The notes below the pieces were generated by a model. It did no database searches, had not been told where the DNA came from, and was given only the letters and a program-made list of their open reading frames with translations. From the NCBI GenBank assembly GCA_030647575.1, contig JAUSJS010000167.1, positions 1 through 5,799 on the forward strand: a DNA stretch of 5,799 nucleotides. Direction: 5' to 3'. Of this stretch, positions 1-5,682 are shown piece by piece. The translations under genes and the position numbers were made by a program. The DNA comes from Candidatus Limnocylindrales bacterium. Lineage in GTDB: Bacteria; Chloroflexota; Limnocylindria; Limnocylindrales; CSP1-4. How positions within the stretch are numbered: position 1 is the stretch's first letter; each line of letters starts with the position of its first letter.

Positions 1-1392
1 CTGCGTCTCCGTGAGTTCGGCTTCGAGCTCATCCCGACCGACAACCTGTTCGTCCCGTTCGAGGACGGCCGCTACATGGTCCTGTGGGACGATGAGCGGA
101 AGACTTGCTCGGAGATCGCGAAGTTCTCCCGGAAGGACGCCGAGCGCTATCCCGACTACAGTCGGTTCCTCCGCGAGGCTGCCGCCTTCGTCCGCGAGTT
201 GATCTGGAAGACGCCCCCGGCGTCGCTCGGTCCACGCAGCGCGAAGGATATGCTCGAGCTCGGCTGGAAGCTCCGCCGGATGGGCGGTGGCGCATTCCGG
301 TTCATCGACCTGATGACCGGGTCGATCGTCGAGCTCCTCGACAAGTGGTTCGAATCCGATCAGCTCAAGGCGACCCTGGCCTACTACGGCTCGATCGGGA
401 ACTTCAAGGGGCCGATGACGCCCGGCAGCGCCTACGTCCTGCTTCACCACCTGATGGGCGAGCACAAGGGCGCCGGCGGGTGGGGCTTCATCCGGGGCGG
501 GATGGGCGGCCTGACCCAGGCGCTCGCCGCTTGTGCCCGGTCCCACGGGGCGACGATCCTGACCGACGCCGAGATCGCCCGGGTGATCGTGCGCGGCGGG
601 CGGGCCGTCGGCGTCGAGCTGGTCAACGGCGACGTCTACTCGGCCAACGTGGTCGTCTCGAACGCCGACCCCAAGACGACCTACCTGCGGCTCGTCGGCG
701 CGGAGCACCTCGACCCGGAGACCGTGGCCGAAGTCGAGTCGTACAAGACGTTCAGCACCGCGTTCAAGATCAACTTCGCGCTCGACCGCCTGCCCGACTA
801 CAGCGCGTTCGACCGAGAGGCGGTGGGCGTCCCGTATCCGACCTACGTCCACCTCGGTCCGACGATCGAATACCTCGAGCGCGCCTATGACGATGCCAAG
901 TACGGCCGACCATCGACCCGACCGTTCCTGTCGCCGGTCGTGCCCACCCTGGCCGACCCGGCCCTGGCGCCGGAAGGAAAGCACATCCTGAATGTATTCG
1001 GCGGGCACGCTCCCTACACCCTGGCCGGCACGACCTGGGAAGCGGAACGGGAGGCCTTCGCCGACCGGGTCGTCGACACGATCGCCGAGTTCGCACCGGG
1101 CATCCGCGACGCGATCGTCGACCGGCAGATCCTGATGCCGCCCGATCTCGAGCGGATCTACGGTCTGCCGCAGGGGCACATCTTCCACGGCGAGCTGTCG
1201 ATCGATCAGCTCTTCTTCCTCCGCCCGATCCCCGGCTTCGGCGACTACCGGACCCCGATCCGGGGGCTCTACATGTGCGGCTCAGGCACCCACCCCGGCG
1301 GCGGCGTGTACGGCGTGCCGGGTCACAACGCCGCCCGCGAGGTGCTCCGGGACGTCCGGGCTCGGGGCCGGAGGCTGCCCTGGGCTTCCTGA
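1..1392 (+). CDS. FAD-dependent oxidoreductase, PYROXD2/phytoene-desaturase-like (5' partial)
   Basis: The frame is open from the first base and ends at TGA 1390-1392, giving 463 residues of a protein whose family is usually about 520-530 long. The N-terminal Rossmann GxGxxG FAD motif is absent because it lies upstream of the window. The visible part matches the family: an early segment with DGRYMVLWDDE (about residues 22-32), a central WGFIRGGMGGLTQAL block (about 161-175), an ILTDAEIARV strand with a following VVVSNADP (about 217-224), and the C-terminal flavin-contacting signature CGSGTHPGGGVYGVPG (426-441). This glycine-rich ending is typical of PYROXD2-like proteins and related CrtI-type desaturases. 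These enzymes are FAD-linked oxidases or dehydrogenases, and the substrate of most bacterial members is unknown. No carotenoid gene is nearby, so carotenoid desaturation is not supported. It is separated by 126 bp from the transporter operon and reads in the same direction. Family call is firm; reaction is not. Confidence 0.88.
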   Translation: MRLREFGFELIPTDNLFVPFEDGRYMVLWDDERKTCSEIAKFSRKDAERYPDYSRFLREAAAFVRELIWKTPPASLGPRSAKDMLELGWKLRRMGGGAFRFIDLMTGSIVELLDKWFESDQLKATLAYYGSIGNFKGPMTPGSAYVLLHHLMGEHKGAGGWGFIRGGMGGLTQALAACARSHGATILTDAEIARVIVRGGRAVGVELVNGDVYSANVVVSNADPKTTYLRLVGAEHLDPETVAEVESYKTFSTAFKINFALDRLPDYSAFDREAVGVPYPTYVHLGPTIEYLERAYDDAKYGRPSTRPFLSPVVPTLADPALAPEGKHILNVFGGHAPYTLAGTTWEAEREAFADRVVDTIAEFAPGIRDAIVDRQILMPPDLERIYGLPQGHIFHGELSIDQLFFLRPIPGFGDYRTPIRGLYMCGSGTHPGGGVYGVPGHNAAREVLRDVRARGRRLPWAS

Positions 1393-1433
1393 GACGCATC
1401 GTTCCGATTCGCTCGATGGGTCTATCGCCGGGA

Positions 1434-1463
1434 GCTCCGGCCGACTAGGATGGCGGCCGGAGC
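1434..1463. repeat. Perfect 10-bp inverted repeat between oxidoreductase and binding-protein gene
   Basis: GCTCCGGCCG (1434-1443) is followed by a 10-nt spacer and its exact reverse complement CGGCCGGAGC (1454-1463). As RNA it would form a GC-rich stem 42 nt after the oxidoreductase stop. No T-run follows, so it is not a classical intrinsic terminator; it could be a Rho-independent-like barrier, an mRNA-end stabiliser or an operator for the transporter operon. The spacer contains TAGGAT (1446-1451), which resembles a -10 box, but I see no convincing -35 partner. The repeat is directly visible; its role is inference. Confidence 0.55.
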
Positions 1464-1504
1464 GAGGCGGAGCGGCCCGTCCGGCAACGGATCCACGGAC
1501 ATCG

Positions 1505-1510
1505 AGGAGG
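1505..1510 (+). promoter_or_regulatory. Shine-Dalgarno for the substrate-binding protein
   Basis: AGGAGG sits 8 nt before ATG 1519, an ideal spacing. It fixes the start at 1519 over the in-frame ATG at 1450, which has no comparable site and would put non-signal sequence ahead of the lipoprotein signal peptide. The motif lies in the loop of a short ATCGA/TCGAT inverted repeat (1501-1505 with 1512-1516). Confidence 0.85.
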
Positions 1511-1518
1511 TTCGATCG

Positions 1519-2646
1519 ATGACATCTTGGCGACGCCTTTTCCCGCTGGTCGCCGCGGGCGCCCTGCTGGTCACGGCCTGCGGCGGGGGAGCGAGTCCGC
1601 CACCGAGTGCCGCAGCGCCGGAATCGGCGGCTCCGGCAAGCGTGGAACCGTCGGCGCCGCCGGCGGCCGACATCTGCACGAACCCACCCAAGGCGGAGGG
1701 CCAGACCCTGACCTTCGCCTCGTACGGGGGAGCCTACCAGGAGGCCCAGCGCAAGGGCTGGCTGGAGCCGTACTCGGCGCTCACCGGCGTGACCTTCCAG
1801 GAAAGCGAGGACTCGGCGAACGCCACGATCAAGGCGCAGGTCGAGGCGGGCCAGGTCACCTGGGACATCGTCGATGTCGGCAATGACTTCGGACTCGAAG
1901 CGCACGCCGATATCCTCGAACCGCTCGACTACACCAAGATCCCCAAGGACGAAATCCTCGACGGCTTCGCCGGCGCTTATCGTGTCGCCGACATCACCTA
2001 TGGCGTCGTCCTGGGCTACAACACCGAGAAGATGGCCGGCCAGGTGCCCCAGGGGTGGGCCGACTTCTTCGACACGACCAAGTTCCCCGGCAAGCGCGGC
2101 TTCTGGGACTACTCGACGGGCGGCATCTTCGAGTTCGCCCTGCTGGCCGACGGGGTGGCCCCCGCGGACCTCTACCCGCTCGATCTCGTACGGGCGGCCG
2201 CGAAGCTGGACACGATCAAGGACGACATCGTGTTCTGGGGTTCGGGTGCCGAGTCGCAGGACCTCATCGGCAAGGGCGAGGTCGCCATGACGATGATCTG
2301 GAACGGTCGCGCCTACAGCGCCAAGCACATCGATAACAACCCGGTCGAGATCCAGTGGAACCAGCAGATCGTCACGTCGGACTACTTCGTCGTTCCCAAG
2401 GGCACGCCGAACAAGGACGTGGCCATGGACTTCATCGGCTGGGCGTCGTGCAAGGAGAACAACGCGGCGCCGTCCAAGTACATCCCGTACGGGCCGACGA
2501 ACAAGCTCGCGACGGCCGACCCATCGAAGGTCGCAGAGCTCAGCGTCTCGAACATCAACGACACCACCGCCTACTTCGACGACACCTGGATTGTCGACAA
2601 CGCCCAGCTGATCGAGGACGCCTACCAGGAGTGGAAGACCCGGTGA
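1519..2646 (+). CDS. ABC transporter substrate-binding lipoprotein, PotD-like (spermidine/putrescine class)
   Basis: This is a 375-residue secreted lipoprotein that would capture the substrate for the importer encoded just downstream. The N-terminus is a short lipoprotein signal: basic WRR at 4-6, hydrophobic stretch 7-19, and lipobox V18-T19-A20-C21, so Cys21 would be lipid-anchored. A Pro/Ser/Ala-rich linker follows (about 25-50). The periplasmic-binding-type domain runs from about residue 62 to the end, beginning LTFASYGGAYQEA and containing WDIVDVG, GVVLGYNTEKM, a GFWDYSTGG segment (194-202), the MIWNGRAY motif (259-266) and SDYFVVPKG (287-295). This pattern is that of the putative spermidine/putrescine binding-protein group (SBP_bac_6/8-like). 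Cys53 and Cys311 are the only cysteines after the lipid Cys and could form a disulfide. The true ligand is uncertain because several PotD polyamine-contacting residues are not matched by eye. The gene is first in the transporter operon and has its own strong ribosome site. Confidence 0.9.
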   Translation: MTSWRRLFPLVAAGALLVTACGGGASPPPSAAAPESAAPASVEPSAPPAADICTNPPKAEGQTLTFASYGGAYQEAQRKGWLEPYSALTGVTFQESEDSANATIKAQVEAGQVTWDIVDVGNDFGLEAHADILEPLDYTKIPKDEILDGFAGAYRVADITYGVVLGYNTEKMAGQVPQGWADFFDTTKFPGKRGFWDYSTGGIFEFALLADGVAPADLYPLDLVRAAAKLDTIKDDIVFWGSGAESQDLIGKGEVAMTMIWNGRAYSAKHIDNNPVEIQWNQQIVTSDYFVVPKGTPNKDVAMDFIGWASCKENNAAPSKYIPYGPTNKLATADPSKVAELSVSNINDTTAYFDDTWIVDNAQLIEDAYQEWKTR

Positions 2647-2649
2647 CGG

Positions 2650-2665
2650 CAGCCGTCAACGGCTG
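2650..2665. repeat. Short intercistronic hairpin after the binding-protein gene
   Basis: CAGCCGT (2650-2656) and ACGGCTG (2659-2665) are exact reverse complements with only CA between them, so the RNA stem would be about 6 bp closed by a 4-nt loop. It overlaps an alternative pairing, GACGGC (2645-2650) with GCCGTC (2652-2657). It begins 4 nt after the TGA of the binding-protein gene, in the 33-nt gap before permease 1. There is no T-run, so termination is not the likely role; protection of the upstream message from 3' decay is plausible. Confidence 0.5.
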
Positions 2666-2679
2666 ACGCTCCCTGACCG

Positions 2680-3582
2680 GTGCACCTGTTCCGTCGGGCG
2701 ACCAGCAGATCGGGTCGCCGCCGTCGCGGCGACCCGATCGTCAACCGCTGGGCGCTGCTGGCCGCGCCGCCGATCGCATTCCTGGTCGCCTTCTTCCTGG
2801 TCCCGCTGATCGTCGTCAGCCTGCGCAGCGTCACGGACGTTCCCAGGCCGACCGACGACCTCCTGGCGAACTACGGGCGCTTCTTCGCCTCGGCCGCGAA
2901 CCTGCGTGTCCTGGGCAACACGTTCTGGGTAGCCGCCCTGTCGACCGTCGTTTGCCTGGCGCTGGGCTACCCGTATGCCTACCTGATGAACATCGTCCGG
3001 CCCCGGGTGGCCGGACTGCTGCTGATCGCCGTGCTCCTCCCGTTCTGGTCGAGCCTGCTGGTCCGGACCTACGCCTGGCAGGTCATCCTGCGTGATACGG
3101 GCATCATCAACACGTTCCTCCTCGACGGGAGGGTCATCGAGGAGCCGATCCCGCTCATCCGGACCACGCTCGGTGTCATGCTCGGCATGAGCCAGATCCT
3201 GCTGCCGTTCATGGTCCTGCCGATCTACGCCGTGATGCGGCGGATCGATCCGGAGTACAGCAGGGCGGCTGCGAACCTCGGCGCCCCGCCATTCGCGGCC
3301 TTCCGGCGAGTCTTCCTGCCACTGTCGCTGCCCGGCGTCCTCGCCGGTTCCCTGCTCGTGTTCGTCCTGGCCCTTGGCTTCTACATCACGCCGGCCCTGC
3401 TCGGCTCACCCAAGGACACGATGATCAGCCAGTTCATCGCGAGCGCGGTCCAGCAGCGGCTCGACTGGGGGATCGGCAGCACCATGGCGGTCATCCTCAT
3501 GGGCCTGACCCTCGCGGTCCTGTTCATCGCCTCGCGGCTCATCCGCCTGCGCGACGTCTTCGGCAGTCTCGAGGAGTCCTGA
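2680..3582 (+). CDS. ABC transporter permease 1, PotB-like
   Basis: A 300-residue inner-membrane subunit of the importer. After an Arg-rich N-terminus (8 Arg in the first 23 residues, fitting a cytoplasmic start) there are about six hydrophobic segments, roughly 24-46, 82-104, 110-128, 164-187, 217-241 and 266-288. The cytoplasmic EAA loop that docks on the ATPase is clear at 192-219: EYSRAAANLG, then the FLPLSLPG ending. FWSSLLVRTYAW (about 122-133) is typical of PotB-type permeases. The start is GTG 2680, the only usual start codon between an in-frame TGA (2674-2676) and the first membrane segment; no good Shine-Dalgarno precedes it, and GGTGCACC, an 8-bp palindrome, covers the start codon. 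Codons 10-20 lie inside a perfect 14-bp hairpin. Weak initiation plus the hairpin suggests lower expression than the binding protein. It is followed after 3 nt by permease 2, its likely heterodimer partner. Confidence 0.9.
   Translation: MHLFRRATSRSGRRRRGDPIVNRWALLAAPPIAFLVAFFLVPLIVVSLRSVTDVPRPTDDLLANYGRFFASAANLRVLGNTFWVAALSTVVCLALGYPYAYLMNIVRPRVAGLLLIAVLLPFWSSLLVRTYAWQVILRDTGIINTFLLDGRVIEEPIPLIRTTLGVMLGMSQILLPFMVLPIYAVMRRIDPEYSRAAANLGAPPFAAFRRVFLPLSLPGVLAGSLLVFVLALGFYITPALLGSPKDTMISQFIASAVQQRLDWGIGSTMAVILMGLTLAVLFIASRLIRLRDVFGSLEES
2708..2739. repeat. Perfect 14-bp stem, 4-nt loop hairpin inside the start of permease 1
   Basis: GATCGGGTCGCCGC (2708-2721) is followed by CGTC (2722-2725) and the exact reverse complement GCGGCGACCCGATC (2726-2739). 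All 14 pairs are Watson-Crick and 11 are G-C, so the RNA hairpin should be very stable. It starts 28 nt after the GTG and encodes residues 10-20 (Arg-rich). No T-run follows. It may slow ribosomes or polymerase, or block 3' decay of the upstream message; function is inference. Confidence 0.75.
3571..3576 (+). promoter_or_regulatory. Shine-Dalgarno for permease 2, inside the end of permease 1
   Basis: GAGGAG lies 9 nt before GTG 3586 and is embedded in the last codons of permease 1 (stop 3580-3582). This supports the GTG start and translational coupling of the two permeases. Confidence 0.7.
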
Positions 3583-3585
3583 GCC

Positions 3586-4383
3586 GTGACCGACTCGTGG
3601 CGCCAGCCACGCCGCCTGCTCCTCCTGGCGCTCGGCGCCTTGACCGTCTTCTTCCTGATGGCCCCCACCCTCGTGGTCGTGCCGATGAGCTTCACGGCGT
3701 CGAACGCCCTGACGTTCCCACCGGAGGGCTTCTCGACGCGATGGTACGAGAAGATGCTGACGGACCGGCAGTGGTCGACCGGCTTCGTCAACAGCGCCCA
3801 GGTGGCCTTCCTGACCGCCATCCTCGCCACCGCGCTGGGGACGCTCGCCGCGCTGGGGACAATCCGCGGGCGGTTCCCGGGCAGGAGTGCGGTCAACGCG
3901 CTCATCCTCTCGCCGCTCATCGTCCCGGTGATCATCATCGCCATCGGGATGTTCTCGGTGTTCGTGCGCTGGAAGATCGCCGGCTCCTTCGTCGGCCTGG
4001 TCCTGGCCCACACGGCGCTCGCCGTGCCGTTCGTCGTCGTGAACGTCGCGACGAGCCTGCGGACGATGGACCGCAACCTGGAGCTGGCGGCCCAGAGTCT
4101 GGGCGCCGGGCCGGTCCGGACCTTCCGCCGCATCACCCTGCCGCTGATCCTGCCCGGCGTCCTGGCCGGTGGCCTGTTCGCGTTCATCACGTCCTGGGAT
4201 GAGGTCGTCGTGTCGATCTTCCTCACCAGCGCACGCTTCAGGACGCTGCCCGTCGAGATGTGGGAGCAGGTTCGCCAGGTGGTCGATCCGACCGTGGCGG
4301 CCGTTTCCACCACCCTCCTCGCCGTGACCACAACGCTCCTCGTCCTGGTCTTCGTCGTGCGCCGCCAGCCAGCCGCCCGATGA
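3586..4383 (+). CDS. ABC transporter permease 2, PotC-like
   Basis: A 265-residue inner-membrane permease, the usual length for PotC-type subunits. It would pair with permease 1 to form the translocation path. About six hydrophobic segments are visible, roughly 10-34, 71-93, 103-127, 135-158, 189-213 and 237-259. The EAA loop is at 166-191: ELAAQSLGAG, then ITLPLILPG. Directly after it, SWDEVVVSIFL is a hallmark of the PotC group. The GTG start is chosen for the GAGGAG site 9 nt upstream and because it follows the permease 1 stop by only 3 nt. The last bases overlap the ATPase start as ATGA (4380-4383), so ATPase translation is probably coupled to termination here. Family assignment is secure; substrate depends on the binding protein. 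Confidence 0.92.
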   Translation: MTDSWRQPRRLLLLALGALTVFFLMAPTLVVVPMSFTASNALTFPPEGFSTRWYEKMLTDRQWSTGFVNSAQVAFLTAILATALGTLAALGTIRGRFPGRSAVNALILSPLIVPVIIIAIGMFSVFVRWKIAGSFVGLVLAHTALAVPFVVVNVATSLRTMDRNLELAAQSLGAGPVRTFRRITLPLILPGVLAGGLFAFITSWDEVVVSIFLTSARFRTLPVEMWEQVRQVVDPTVAAVSTTLLAVTTTLLVLVFVVRRQPAAR

Positions 4384-5612
4384 GTGCCACGCGCTGTCCC
4401 GTGGGCGCGGCCGGCGGCGCCGCGACAGATCGGCCGGATCGACCGGATCGACCGGATCGACCGGCGCTCGTCCTGCGCGGCCTGAAGAAGTCCTTCGGGG
4501 ACGTTCCGGCCGTCGACGGGGTGGACCTGGAGGTCCGCCAGGGCGAGTTCATCACGCTGCTCGGACCATCGGGCTCGGGCAAGACCACGACCCTCCGGAT
4601 GATCGCCGGATTCACCCGTCAGTCGGCCGGCACGATCGAGATCGACGGCGTCGACATGAGCCATGTCCCGCCGCATCGACGCGACGTCGGGATGATCTTC
4701 CAGAACTACGCCCTTTTCCCGCACATGACCGCGGCCATGAACATCGCCTTCCCGCTCGAGATGCGTCAGGCGAGCCGCTCCGAGATCAAGCGCCGGGTGG
4801 CCGAGGCGCTCGCCCTGGTCAAGCTCGAGGGCCTCGGTGATCGCTATCCCCGTCAACTGTCGGGGGGCCAGCAACAACGGATCGCGTTCGCCCGAGCGGT
4901 CGTCTTCCATCCGCGCCTGCTGCTCATGGACGAGCCGCTCGGGGCGCTCGACAAGAAACTCCGTGAGGCGCTCCAGCTCGAGGTCATGCACATCAGCCGC
5001 CAGCTCGGCGCGACCGTCATCTACGTGACCCATGACCAGGAAGAGGCGCTCGTCATAAGCGACCGGATCGCCATCTTCAGCAGGGGCCGGATCGAGCAGC
5101 TCGGTCGCGGCGAGGACCTGTACGACCGGCCGGTCTCGCTGTTCGTGGCCGACTTCATCGGCGAGTCGAATATCCTGCGCGGCCGGTTCGAGCGCGACGG
5201 CGACGGCGGCTGGCTCACCCTGGACGACTCACGCTGGCGGGTGGGTGCTGCGGCAACGGCACGGGTCGCGCTCGACGGGGACCGGGCGGCTGCGCTCGTG
5301 GTCCGGCCGGAGCGGCTGCGGATCGTCGATGCGGACGACGCCGGGGCCGTGGCGACCGCGGCGCCCGCAGTGAATTCGGTGGAGGCGTCCGTGCGGGATG
5401 TCCTCTATCTGGGCTCCACGCGCAAATACGAGCTCACCCTGCGGGACGGGCAGGCGGCGACGGTCCGCCAGCAGGTGGGAGGCGACGAGCGCGCCTGGCA
5501 GCCGGGGGACCGTGTCCGTCTGGCCTGGGCGGTCGACGACGGGGTGCTGGTGCCGATCCGGGCGGCTGAGGCGGTCTCGTCAGGTGACCTCCCAGCGCGG
5601 ACCCGAGCTTGA
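4380..5612 (+). CDS. ABC transporter ATP-binding protein, PotA-like
   Basis: A 410-residue cytoplasmic ATPase that powers the importer. Nucleotide-binding elements appear in the expected order: Walker A GPSGSGKTT (62-70), Q-loop around Gln108 in IFQNYALFPHMT, signature LSGGQQQR (160-167), Walker B LLLMDEP (180-186) with catalytic Glu185, D-loop GALD (188-191) and switch His218 in VTHDQEEA. FIGESNILRG (259-268) opens the C-terminal regulatory part, and a TOBE-type domain fills roughly 270-400, with VVRPERLRIV and VRDVLYLGSTRKYEL visible. No key residue is missing. The start is ATG 4380, overlapping the permease 2 stop; no Shine-Dalgarno is evident, so reinitiation is likely. An in-frame GTG at 4401 is a weaker alternative. 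The N-terminal extension of 28 residues before ALVLRGLKKSFG is unusual: Ala/Gly-rich, then Asp-Arg-Pro repeated four times. The ATPase is last in the transporter operon, unlike E. coli potABCD where it is first. Confidence 0.95.
   Translation: MSATRCPVGAAGGAATDRPDRPDRPDRPALVLRGLKKSFGDVPAVDGVDLEVRQGEFITLLGPSGSGKTTTLRMIAGFTRQSAGTIEIDGVDMSHVPPHRRDVGMIFQNYALFPHMTAAMNIAFPLEMRQASRSEIKRRVAEALALVKLEGLGDRYPRQLSGGQQQRIAFARAVVFHPRLLLMDEPLGALDKKLREALQLEVMHISRQLGATVIYVTHDQEEALVISDRIAIFSRGRIEQLGRGEDLYDRPVSLFVADFIGESNILRGRFERDGDGGWLTLDDSRWRVGAAATARVALDGDRAAALVVRPERLRIVDADDAGAVATAAPAVNSVEASVRDVLYLGSTRKYELTLRDGQAATVRQQVGGDERAWQPGDRVRLAWAVDDGVLVPIRAAEAVSSGDLPARTRA
4428..4463 (+). repeat. 9-bp tandem repeat, four copies, coding (Asp-Arg-Pro)x4 in the ATPase
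   Basis: The unit GATCGACCG occurs three times in a row (4437-4463), preceded by one variant copy GATCGGCCG (4428-4436). The unit is a multiple of three, so gain or loss of copies keeps the ATPase frame. It encodes residues 17-28, ahead of the first strand of the nucleotide-binding domain, where length change should be tolerated. Confidence 0.9.
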
Positions 5613-5682
5613 CGTCCCGCCACCGGGTGCCTCCTAATGGGCCTGCCCGGATCATACCACTCGAGGTCGGACACGCTGATCG

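Noticed and set aside
1..1392. Naming the first gene as a carotenoid phytoene desaturase (crtI)
   Set aside because: The C-terminal signature fits the PYROXD2-like branch better and there is no phytoene synthase or other carotenoid gene in the window.
1450..1518. Upstream ATG 1450 as start of the binding protein (23 extra residues)
   Set aside because: It has no ribosome site and lies on the 10-bp inverted repeat. The ATG at 1519 has AGGAGG at 8 nt and begins a textbook lipoprotein signal peptide.
1282..2328. A 348-codon open frame on the minus strand
   Set aside because: It is antisense to the oxidoreductase end and the binding protein, spans the gap between them, and shows no domain. It mirrors codon bias of the real genes.
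4260..4379. Upstream in-frame start at 4260 for the ATPase
   Set aside because: It would overlap permease 2 by over 120 nt and add an unrelated Arg/Pro-rich leader. The ATGA junction at 4380 is the normal coupled start.
4406..4424. CGCGGC/GCCGCG inverted repeat in the ATPase start
   Set aside because: A 6-bp stem of only G and C in very GC-rich coding sequence is expected by chance; no further support.
4428..4463. CRISPR-like or mobile-element repeat
   Set aside because: The units are 9 bp, directly abutting without spacers, and in frame within a coding region, so this is a simple tandem repeat.
3381..5033. A 550-codon open frame on the minus strand
   Set aside because: It runs antisense across both permeases and the ATPase, all of which have clear family motifs. 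Long antisense frames are expected at this GC content, and its translation is low-complexity Arg/Thr-rich with no recognisable domain.
5613..5682. Terminator or promoter between ATPase and amidinohydrolase
   Set aside because: Only 4-bp stems (for example CCCG 5616-5619 with CGGG 5624-5627) and no T-run or convincing -35/-10 pair are visible.
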